DNA from: Branchiostoma floridae
Lineage: Eukaryota > Chordata > Leptocardii > Amphioxiformes > Branchiostomatidae
Assembly (NCBI RefSeq): GCF_000003815.2
Contig: NC_049993.1
Coordinates: 15,498,635 to 15,562,634, forward strand
Direction: 5' to 3'
DNA length: 64,000 nucleotides
The position numbers and the translations under genes were made by a program. How positions within the stretch are numbered: the first letter of the stretch is position 1; each line of letters opens with the position of its first letter. Below are positions 12,101 to 24,100 of the stretch, in pieces. The notes under the pieces were generated by a model. It saw only the letters and a list, made by a program, of their open reading frames with translations. It ran no database searches and had not been told where the DNA came from.

Positions 12101-15100
12101 TGATCACAGTTGTCCCCTTCCCATCCGATCTCACAACTACAAGTGTAGCTCGCTACACCGTCTGTACAGGTGCCATGGAGACAGGGGTTGGGACTGCAGT
12201 CGTCTATATCTGATGGTTCAAAAATGGACAAGGAAATGCGTTACTATGATCAACCGATTAAACCGACAGAAAATATCTCGTGCCCTATAAAGGCTAAACA
12301 TGTGTTGAGAAGTAGCAAGTACTCACTTTGATCACAGTTAAAACCTTCCCAGCCGTTCTCACAACTACAAGTGTAGCTCGCTACACCGTCTGTACAGGTG
12401 CCGTGGAGACAGGGGGAGGCCGCACAGTCGTCTATGTCTGTATACGTAAGATTGAAGATTCATTTTGTTTTAGATCATGTCATGCTACAATTGATCACAT
12501 ATTGTCTTTGCATAAGAATATTGTTTAAATGCCATACATAGCTTTATACAGTTCTATTTCTAAAAAAAAAAACATATTTTGACGAGTTGTCTCCTTTAGC
12601 TATTTTCAATGTTCACTTTTTTTGCTTCGATTGAATTAATTTTTTTAATGTCATTTTTCAAAGTTTAACGATCACCTACTTTGATCGCAGTTTTGACCTT
12701 CCCATCCGTTCTCACAACTACAAGTGTAGCTCGCTATACCGTCTGTACAGGTGCCGTGTGTACAGGGGGAGGCCGCACAGTCGTCTATGTCTGAAGAAAT
12801 GTATAATTGGTCATATCATGATACTATTAATTACAATTATCACGAATGATTTACATCTTTAATTTGACATGTTTTCTCCTTCGTAGACGCAAACTTGGGT
12901 AGAATAAGGCTTTATTATTGTCTTGATACGATCACTTACTTTGATCACAGTTATCACCCTCCCAGCCGTTCTCACAACTACAAGTGTAGCTCGCTACACC
13001 GTCTGTACAGGTGCCGTGTGTACAGGGGGAGGCCGCACAATCGTCTATGTCTGAAAATGAATGTTAGACATCTATTGAATATTATTGTACAGGTGCATTT
13101 TCTATTTCATGCTGCCTTATTCGGCTAGCTTTAGCATATGATGTTTTAACATTTTTTGACAATGAACACTCACTTTGGTCACAGTTAACACCCTCCCAGC
13201 CGTTCTCACAACTACAAGTGTAGCTCGCTACGCCGTCTGTACAGATGCCGTGTGAACAGGGTGAAACTGCACAGTCGTCTATGTCTGTAAAATGAAAGAT
13301 ACAATATGTTATATCATGCTACAACTAATCGTTGTATAACTATTTATTACATTGCTTTGTTGGAAAATTCAGTAGAACTTGCACAAATCCTTCTAACTTA
13401 AGTGAAAACAGCCTACAAAAAACATGGTTATACCTCAATGCTAAAACAAAGTATATGCACTTAAATCTAACGACTCCTAGTCTACTTTTAACATCTGACG
13501 GTACCTCAATAGAGCAGGTTACTGACTTCGAATACTTAGGTGGCTTCACTGATAGTTGTCATTATATGAATGTTAGGATAGCCTCGGCATGGAGTGCCCT
13601 TCAATCATTACACAGATATCAGGTTAAATGGAGAGAACCTAAACATCGTTAAGTTGAAGCACCCACTTATATCACAGTTCTCGCCCTCCCAGCCGTTCTC
13701 ACAACTACAAGTGTAGCTTCCTACACCGTCTGTACAGGTGCCGTGGAGACAGGGGTCCGGACTGCAGTCGTTTGTATCTGATGGTGGGAAAATGGACAAT
13801 AGAATGCGTTACTATGACAAACTGTTTAATCCAAGAGAATATCTTGTGCCCTAGACATGTGTTGAAAGTAGCAAGTACTTACTTTGGTCACAGTTTTCAC
13901 CCTCCCAACCGTTGTCACAACTACAAGTGTAGCTCGCTACACCGTCTGTACAGGAGCCATGGAGGCAGGGGCTGGGACTGCAGTCGTCTATGTCTGATAT
14001 TAGAAAATGTATACAAGAATTATCAATTTTTTGGATGAAATTAGAATATATCATATGGCCTAAATATGTGTTGAAAAAAAAGCAATAAATACTTACTTTG
14101 ATCACAATTGACCCCATCCCAGCCGTTCTCACAACTACACGTGTAGCTCGCTACACCGTCTGTACAGGTGCCGTGGAGACAGGGGGTGGCCGCACAGTCG
14201 TCTATATCTGTAACATGGAATGCATTCTTTCAAAGACGACGAACAAACACTCGTACATCCTGCTTTACATAGAAAGCATTGCCACCTTGTCACGGCGACA
14301 AAATCATCTTAGAAAGTCTGCTTCATATCATACTTTGTTGAATAAAATAACGTTTTACCCTGATCACAGTTGACACCTTCCCAACCGTTCTCACAACTAC
14401 AAGTGTAGCTCGCTACACCGTCTGTACAGGTGCCATGTGTACAGGGAGAGGCCGCACAGTCGTCTATATCTGAAAATGAATGTTAGATATCTATTGAATA
14501 TTACTGTACAAGTGCATTTTCTATTTCATGCTGCCTAATTCGGCTAGCTTTGATAAATAAAGTTTGAACATTTCTTGATAATGAACACTCACTTTGATTA
14601 CAGTTGACACCCTCCCAGCCGTTCTCACAACTGCAAGTGTAGCTTCCTACACCGTCTGTACAGGTGCCGTGTGCACAGGGGTCAGGACTGCAGTCGTCTA
14701 TGTCTATAAAATTTATATAAGATATCATCAATTTACTTTTAAAGATAAGTGACCCTTGTGAAATCTTTATATGGTCGAGTTGTCTCCTTTACATAAATTC
14801 TATGTGTAAGTTCTTATTAATCAAACCAAACGATCACTTACTTTTATCACAGTTTTCGCCCTCCCAGCCGTTCTCACAACTACAAGTGTAGCTTCCTACA
14901 CCGTCTGTACAGGTGCCGTGGAGACAGGGGTTGCCAACACAATTATCGATGTCTGAAAGAGAATAGAATGCGGTCGTTACTATAAGAGACGAGCAATTAC
15001 CGTAATAAAATTGTTTACTGAATTTATCGTGTCATATACAGACGTTGCTACTATTAATCCATGCGCTAAACTTGTTCAGTTCGCACATACATACATATTC

Positions 15101-18100
15101 ATACTCACAATGTACTGGCTATGTAAAACAATTGTTTTTACTTAGAAAGCTTAAAATGGAGTTTATCTGTTGGCAATGTTTTGTTGTATATGATTTTGAT
15201 ACTCACTACTACTACAGTTGACTCCGCCCCAACCGTGCTCACAGGTACAGGTATAACCGGCTACTACGTCATAACAGGTGCCGTGTGCACAGGGGTCAGG
15301 ACTGCAGTCGTCTATATCTGCATGAAAACATCATATATATATATTCATATTTGTGACTCACCAAGATACAATGTCAAATTTATACACAGTAAAAAGTTAG
15401 CTGCGAAACAGACGTATATAGTTAACGCTACAAGTCCACGCCGACATTCGTATATTTTTATTACTTATATGGAAAATTGAATTAACGTTATTGTCTGTCT
15501 ATGTTTATGTGTTGGTGCGTTTCTGTTTCCGTCTTCTTGTGGTCAACACAACTGACAAACTTTTACAAAAATCAGTACAGCATTCGTTGACATAATGTTC
15601 ATAAAGAAAGAGTACACGCTTTTTAATCCCTTACTATAAAGATATTTATCATTATTATTCCTGATACATAGAAATAGCGTAAAATACTATATAGAATGGA
15701 TATATAAAGACACTTACTTTGATCACAGTTGTCCCCTCCCCATCCGTTCTCACAACTACAAGTGTAGCTCGCTACACCGTCTGTACAGGTACCGTGTGTA
15801 CAGGGAGAGGTCGCACAGTCGTCTATGTCTGTAAAGTTTAAACAATGATTTAAAAGACGGATAAAGGAATAATAGTGCTAAAACAACTGAACCAATGCCA
15901 CCTTTATGTACATTTAGAAACCTTTCTGTATACTGTATACTATAGAGCAACTACTTACCCTGATCACAGTTGCCCCCTTCCCAGCCGTTCTCACAACTAC
16001 AAGTGTAACTCGCTACACCGTCCGTACAGGTGCCGTGGCGACAGGGGGAGGCCGCACAGTCGTCTATGTCTGTAAAAAAAGTTCGATGGATATCATTGGT
16101 AAAACAGTACTTCCGAAACAAGATACAGCTACGCTATTTGTAAACTGTGTTTTCCTTTTTTGTTATAAAGTAGAATAACGCTCAGGCATGTAGGTTTTGA
16201 AACGATCCCTCACCTTGATCACAGTTGTTACCTTCCCAGCCGTTCTCACAACTACAAGTGTAGCTAGCTACACCGTCTGTACAGGTGCCGTGGAGACAGG
16301 GGTTGGGACTGCAGTCATCTATATCTGGTTTGGAGGAATGTATAAAGAAGACGATAACTATCAACTATAAACTAACCGAACTTGACGAATGAACGATGAC
16401 GTTTCTGAGACATTGTTTACTTGTATAACAGCCTCAACCAAGTTTGAGCTAACTATATAACAATCTGGTAAATATGCCATGATTTTTTTTACCTTGATCA
16501 CAGTTTTGACCTTCCCAGCCGTCCTCACAACTACAATTGTAGCTGGCTACACCGCCTTTATATACCCCACTTTAAGCAAATAAAATAGACTAATTAATAC
16601 AAAAAATATTTTTACCTTGATCACAATTTTGACCTTCCCAGCCGTTCTCACAACTACAAGTGTAGCTCGCTACACCGTCTGTACAGGTGCCATGGAGACA
16701 GGGAGAGGCCCCACAGTCGTCTATGTCTGGAAGAAAAATCCAATGGATATCATCGCTCAAACATCACCTCTGAAACACAGCCCCAATTATCTCTTTCAAC
16801 TATAGATTCTTTCTGATACAGCTAACTTATGTGTTAACTATGTTTATCTTTTGATATGTTTAAGAAGAATACATTTCAGGCATGTCTTGAAACGATCACT
16901 CACCTTGATCACAGCTTTGACCTTCCCAGCCGCTCTCACAACTACAAGTGTAGCTCGCTACACCGTCTGTACAGGTGCCGTGGAGACAGGGGTTGGGACT
17001 GCAGTCGTCTGTATCTGATTTCGGAAATAGATAAAAAAATAAAAGCTTGTGTTAAGAAAGCAACGACACATTACGTTTTTTTAGCAAACTACTACCATAA
17101 ATAGGTTGCGATATTTTTCGTTCGGCATATTTCACCTCACATATACAACTCAGTATTTGGGGGTCAGATTAAAATTAAAACTATATTTTTGGGAAAAAAC
17201 TTACTTTGATCACAGCTTTGACCTTCCCAGCCGTTCTCACAACTACAAGTGTAGCTCGCTACACCGTCTGTACAGGTACCGTGTGTACAGGGAGAGGCCG
17301 CACAGTCGTCTATATCTGCAAAATGAACGAACTGATTTCAAAGACTGATGAATGAATGCATATTACATGGTTTCCAAAATGTTTGGCTTAATCCTGCTGT
17401 TAATGCCAACCGTTTTGGAAATATATTTAAGAACCGTCTGCAAGACACGTTTCTCTCTGGTTGGAGACAAGAATTAAGAAGTTCTAACAAACTCAGTACT
17501 TATTGTAAAATCAAAAAAGAATACTGTTTCGAAAAATATCTTTAATCTGTTCAAAACAAATTGTTTAGAAATGACCCAACAAAACTAAGGATTAGTGCAC
17601 ACACCTTACAAATTGAAAATTGGCCGACACTACAACATACCAGCCAATGAGAGACTTTGTCCCACATGCCATAATGACATAGAAAATGAATTTCATTTTG
17701 TAATGGATTGTCCGACTTATGAAGAAGACCGTCAAAAGTTATTTCAAAATATTGTATGTAAGTCCAAAATTGTACTGCCACATGCTAGGTCAGAGGTATA
17801 CCATTTGTTATTATCATGTCCTGTTCAGATATCTGCCTACGTAGGCCAATTTATTCACAACTCATTGCAAAAACGAGATAATGCTTTGTGATACTCACTA
17901 GATTGTTTATACAGTTATATTATATTACATTAGTTGTCAGTTATTTGTATTTGTATGTAGTTGTTCACATTGCCATACATTGTAACCGTTACAATTGTTG
18001 CGCAATAAAGTTCTTCTTCTTCTATTATTATTATTACAAATGGAACGCTATTAACGGTGGTCATTGATATTACGTAAAGCTTCAAAGTCGTAAGTATTCT

Positions 18101-21100
18101 GAAACGATAACCCACCTTGATCACAATTGACACCTTCCCAGCCGTTCTCACAACTACAAGTGTAGCTCGCTACACCGTCTGTACAGGTGCCGTGGAGACA
18201 GGGAGAGGCCGCACAATCGTCTATATCTGGAAGAAAAATTCAATGGATATCATCGCTCAAACATCACCTCTGAAACACAGCCCCAATTATCTCTTTCAAC
18301 TATAGATTCTTTCTGATACAGCTAACCTATGTGTTAACTATGTTTATCTTTTGATATGTTTAAGAAGAATACATTTCAGGCATGTCTTGAAACGATCACT
18401 CACCTTGATCACAGCTTTGACCTTCCCAGCCGCTCTCACAACTACAAGTGTAGCTCGCTACACCGTCTGTACAGGTGCCGTGGAGACAGGGGTTGGGACT
18501 GCAGTCGTCTATGTCTGGTTTAAGGGATGAATAAAAAAAGAAAATAAAGTAAACTTGCAACAAGAAGATATTACAATTAACGGTGCATGACCCTGATATT
18601 AACCAAAACTCACCATTGAACGTGTTTTGGCATTATCTACCTGTAACACAGGCTCAACCTAGTGTCAGTTCAAGATATAACTATCTGGTATGTGTCATAT
18701 ATGATAAAATATAAATAATTCATAAATCAACCAAATTATTTTTACCTTGGTCACAGTTTTCACCCTCCCAGCCGTTCTCACAACTACAATTGTAGCTCGC
18801 TACACCGTCTGTACAGGTGCCGTGAAGACAGGGGTTGGGACTGCAGTCGTATGTATCTGATTTCGGAAATAGATTAAAAAAATAAAAGCTTGTGTTAAGA
18901 AAGCAACGACACATTGCGTTTTTTTAGCAAACTACTACCATAAATAGGTTGCGATATTTTTCGTTCGGCATATTTCACCTCGCATATACAACTCAGTATT
19001 TGGTGGTCAGATTAAAATTGAAACTGTATATTTTTTGGAAAAAACTTACTTTGATCACAGTTTTGACCTTCCCAGCCGTTCTCACAACTACAAGTGTAGC
19101 TCGCTACACCGTCTGTACAGGTGCCGTGTGTACAGGGAGAGGCCGCACAGTCGTCTATATCTGCAAAATGAACGAACTGATTTCAAAGACTGATGAATGA
19201 ATGCATATTATTATTATTACAAATGGAACGCTATTAACGGTGGTCATTGATATTACGTAAAGCTTCAAAGTCGTAAGTGTATTCTGAAACGATAACCCAC
19301 CTTGATCACAATTGACACCTTCCCAGCCGTTCTCACAACTACAAGTGTAGCTCGCTGCTCCGTCTGTACAGGTGCCGTGTAGACAGGGGGAGGTTGCACA
19401 GTCGTCTATATCTGATGGAGGGAAATTTGGAAAAGGTAATGCGTTACTATGGTCCACTGTTTAAACCAGGAGAAATATGTATTATGACATAAACATGTGT
19501 TGAAAGTAGCAAGTACTCACTCTGATCACAGTTTTGACCTTCCCAGCCATTCTCACAACTACAAGTGTAGCTCGCTACACCGTCTGTACAGGTGCCGTGG
19601 AGACAGAGGGAGGCCGCACAATCGTCTATGTCTGTGAAATGAACGTCGATGTCAAATATGCACGTGGCAATGTTACCCAGGGAAATAAAAATAGTCCAAA
19701 TTCAATTTCATCCTCCATGTTCACAGAAAAAAAAACGGATACTTGCCCTGATCACAGTTGTCCCCTTCCCAGCCGTTCTCACAACTACAAGTGTAGCTCG
19801 CTACACCGTCTGTACAGGTGCCGTGTGTACAGGGAGAGGTCGCACAGTCGTCTATGTCTGGAAAGTAACAGTCACTATATACAAAGCCGACGATCCATAT
19901 TTCTATTGTATAAAACTATTACTCATATGCCTTCCTATATACCTATGCCTCTCACAAACGTTTCCATACTAGAATGCTTTTGGAGAATAAAATTGGCATA
20001 AATATATAGTCATTATTTACCTTGGTCACAGTTTTGACCATCCCAGCCGCTCTCACAACTACAAGTGTAGCTCGCTACACCGTCTGTACAGGTGCCGTGT
20101 GTACAGGGGTCAGGACTGCAGGCGTCTATATCTGGTGAAATAGACAGAACAGGATATTCCTTGAGTATTTAAAGGGGGTCATGTTATTCTTTAAAGGTTC
20201 AGGACCTCAGTCGTCTGTATCTGATTATGATATTAATAAGATGCCGTTCATTATATGGAGAACTAAGCACGGTAATATACGGATAATGTACTGACGTAAT
20301 ATATAAGCTATGACAGCTTTCTACTGACTTGAAGTACAGTTGACTCCCTCCCAGCCTTGATCACAGGTACAGGTATAGCCTGCGTCTCCGTTAACGCAAT
20401 TGCCGTGTGTACAGGGGTCAGGACTGCAGAAATCTACTGGTGCTGGTGAAAAAGTAGATATAATTACGAGAGTTTGCGAGAGGTATTTATTTGTGGCTGC
20501 AAATAATTAAGGGTTAATGACCCGCCCCGAGGTGTATATGGTGTCATAACGCCTGGCCCTTTGCTATAACCACTGAATAAAACCACCGAGTGAGCGAAGC
20601 GAATGAGGTGGTTTTATGAGGTGGTCATTCATTCTGACCAATCAGAAGGAGGATACACAGCGGCCTGGGCGGAATCTATGTGTTACGGCGTCATAACCAA
20701 TGTGGAACGGGGCCTTCTGATTGGTCCGCGGCGCCTGGCTATATGATAAAATCCATTTATAAACATTAAAAATTCATGGGAAGTTTTAATCTGATCTAGG
20801 TATTTTACTGTGTTTGTTAAAGCTCAAAAATACATACTACAAGTATATTGCGTCTCTATTGCTATATGTCTGTATTAAAACAATCAAGGCGCGAATAGGT
20901 ACAATATATTAATTAACAGAAATGAAATACTCAAAACAAAGTACTTTTTCTTTACTATCGTGACTACAAAGACATAGGTGCCATTCGAGCAACAAAGAAC
21001 TTACCATCACAGCCAAGTATCTCTGCCCGCAGACGGATGTAAGCGGTGCCCTGAAATGTTTGTGGATTTATCCTCACGTACTGTGTGAGAACTGGAGTTG

Positions 21101-24100
21101 GTAGGGTTTGTTGCACTACTGTTGGGCCGTCGGTGTTACCTGTAAAGATCTGGACCAACATGGCATCGTTTGTAAATGTTCCTATGTCTATGAGAACTAA
21201 ATAAATGTATTTTTCGACTCCCAGGTGACACCTAAATTGGTTTACATGTTTGCATTGCATCAGCTAAATCGCTTATTAGGGTAAAACACCATTTTTGTAT
21301 GATCATAGACCGGGAAGAGCTCCTTTCAAATTGGTAAATGTAGCTGTTTTAGTGGGTTTGTTTTACGTGCACGGGGCATTGATTTTATGTCCTATAATAG
21401 GATGTCCTTTAACATAATCTATTTTCACAAGTGAAGTGAGAAAATGATCCACTATATATGGGCATAACATAGGAGCATCTGAAGGGACTCTAACCCATGT
21501 CTTCGAGTCAAACACCCTATCGTTACGCTACGTGACGCCAATACGCTCCTTTCACCTGACCTATAATTTCACCATAAATGTTCTATATGACTGACCAAGT
21601 ATAAAACTTACGGTGTCATCTTGTCCATCTCCGTAAGTGACCCACGTAGTCCCATCGTCAGAGTACAACAGTTTGTAAGTCTTGGTGTGCCCTCCCCACA
21701 GACCTTGTGTTTGGATGCCGGTGACGAACTTTTGACTACCTAGGTCGATCTGTAGCCACTGGTTTGTATCGGCTGTGTCGGTCTGCCACGCCTTGCCGTT
21801 ATTCAGACGACCCCTCCAAGCCTCGTATCCAACTTTCTCAGTAGAGGCTGTTATGTGGTCGTCAGGGATTATTCTAGACTCCATTCCAAGAGGCGTAGAA
21901 CAGTCATCAGGAACCACTAGCAAGAGCAAATAGAAAATATAGGAGTTTAGAGACCTCATGCCCCCATGAATTATAATGGCAATCATACAATTTGCAATGT
22001 TATGTACACTTAACTCATGTCACAAATATATTGATACTATCATTTATCTGTCAAATATGGTACTTTTGAATCAACCATGCAAATGAATCCTATATTCGAT
22101 GAAATTACTATTATATATAATTAATATTCCACATGGCATAAGTTACATGTTATGTATACAACTTTCTACATGTATATAGCACGTATTATAGAAAATATTG
22201 TAATCATAGAATAATTTCCTTGATTATATGAATTAAAGTATAGTTTGTAAAGCCTGTAAGTGAGCTACTTACATGCCCCACGTCATGACAATCATTCTTC
22301 GCTTTTTTAGTTACTTGGAATATCTTTCGAGGAAATAAAGTTCCTGAGCAAGCTGTCTGGGGGCCCAAACCTTCACCGCGTCTTTTACACATAACATGGT
22401 CTTCAATAAGTTATAATTCAAAACCATAGCATGCCCATGAAAATATGCAATAAACGGACGTTCTGCTCATAAGGTCATACACCAGGGCCTACACTTAAAC
22501 GCCACCTCGTCCTCCCAAAACCCACCATCACACCAAAATTTGCAATTCATTCACCTTAGTTTATACTCACCACAAACATACTGAAATGCAAACAACTAAA
22601 CAAACAGATGAAAACTATTCCTCTGTTTTTGACGCTGGTAATAACACATTTGATACTATTTTTAAAGCAATTATGCAACTTATCCAATGCAATCCATGTA
22701 CATATGAGTAACAGTATGAGATTGCGCCCAACAGAGGTACATCAGTTGTTCCTGAAAATATCCCTGTCCAAAACTTGGCCATTTCTTACGTCCTATCTCG
22801 TATGTCCAGCAAAAGGAATTTTTAAGCGATAAAGTTGTGACCCGAAGAAAAACAAACCAGTACTTACAACAATTGGTGTTGCATGCAGCAGATTATTCCT
22901 AAACTATCACCAATACTTCAGCCTGTATATGTATAAATCAATGTCGTAAAGTATTCGACAATGCTAGACAAAACACGACAACAGCAATAACGTTATATCC
23001 CAGCCTGCAAAGTAGTTACCTCCTTGGGTACACGCAACATAGCAAAGTACACCAAATTTAGATAACAGAACGTCCTGCTAATTACATATATACCTGTCCC
23101 ATAACCTAGACTTGTCAGCAATAAAAACCTTATCACCATTCGCCCATGTTAGATAACTGCCCCTTCTTATTGCCTTCGTCTTTAATGATTGTATCCGCAC
23201 AATGCAAATGAAGTGTTGACACTGTTTGGTCAAAGTATTTACTGATCAAATACGTCAGAGTCTGATATGAGTGGAGGTTATGTAGCCTCTACCAGGCTCC
23301 GCTGCTGATCGGTGGTCTAATAATAGAAATTGGACAAATACAGTCTATAGTACGCTAGAGGTGGGTGAGGACCGGTGAGGAAAATAATTCTTTTGGCCGG
23401 CTGACTTCCATAGCGGACTCTATTTGTATAATTTCTACATTGATCTGCGGAGCCTGGTAGAGGCTTGTGGTTAGCTAATTTGACATCGTGTGCTCTGTTA
23501 CCTCTTTGAAAAATGAATGTATTTTTTATGATCTGTCTGTTCGCATGTGCATGTTTATCTATGTGTTTGGTGTGTTTTGTAATATTTGTGTTCAGCATAA
23601 CTAAAGAACCTCTGGATGAATTTCAATTGAAAAAAAGGAAGGTTAATATTTTGGGCCGCCCTGACGTGAGATCTTGCCGCTGCATCAGAACTTATTGTTT
23701 TTGTATCTTTTATCCAGGACATGATATGGTGTTGTTAGTTACCTGTACAATACTTCTCAGAATACCTTACAGAATAATATGACTCTCAGTACTTACCAAA
23801 ATCAGTTGAAGATGTAGTTGGCACAGTTGGACCTAATCGTAAACAGAGAAAATCATAAATATTAGCTATGACTCATAAATGTTGCTGACTAAAAACTGTC
23901 AAGATAATTTTTTAGAAATTTTCTTGAAAAATGCTAAGCGCCTTTATCTCGTTTCGACCTAAACTATTCAAACATAGGCAGTACGTCTCGGAATTGTTGT
24001 TGGTGAGCAAGGGACCAAGCCATCAGATAATGGCAACCGGCTACACGTCATTGACAAACTTTTAGCTATGTTGATTTCCTTTTTTCTGCAACATAATTGA

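Larger units (their letters stand above)
9963..20436 (-). other. array of 34 intact EGF exons
   Basis: Every repeat is one exon, phase 1-1; 33 are exactly 111 bp (37 aa) and the first in coding order is 108 bp. The 111-bp consensus is [37 protein letters not shown]: six Cys, a calcium-type DID(D/N)C start and a CxDxxxxYxCxC Asp/Asn-hydroxylation pattern. Low coordinate of each 111-bp exon: 9963, 10212, 10509, 10752, 10994, 11475, 11849, 12099, 12327, 12680, 12940, 13174, 13667, 13883, 14097, 14359, 14593, 14842, 15207, 15718, 15959, 16214, 16616, 16904, 17205, 18116, 18404, 18746, 19050, 19301, 19521, 19747, 20021. The 108-bp exon is 20329-20436 (begins VDFC). Calcium binding would make this a stiff rod. 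Donors vary (GTAAGT, GTGAGT, GTAAAT, GTACGT, GTGGGT); exon 19747-19857 uses a GC donor. Confidence 0.92.

Noticed and set aside
16081-16213. Possible additional EGF exons in introns of the array
   Set aside because: Apart from the two relics at 16493 and 20198 I found no further six-cysteine block with an acceptor and donor in phase.
12895-20001. Plus-strand open frames rich in [18 protein letters not shown] and similar
   Set aside because: They are antisense shadows of the EGF exons; the repeated peptide comes from the conserved minus-strand coding sequence.
9963-20131. Regularly spaced, nearly identical ~60-base blocks resembling a CRISPR array
   Set aside because: Each block is part of a 111-bp EGF-coding exon with splice signals and six cysteines; spacing varies from about 70 to 800 bp and the host is a eukaryote.
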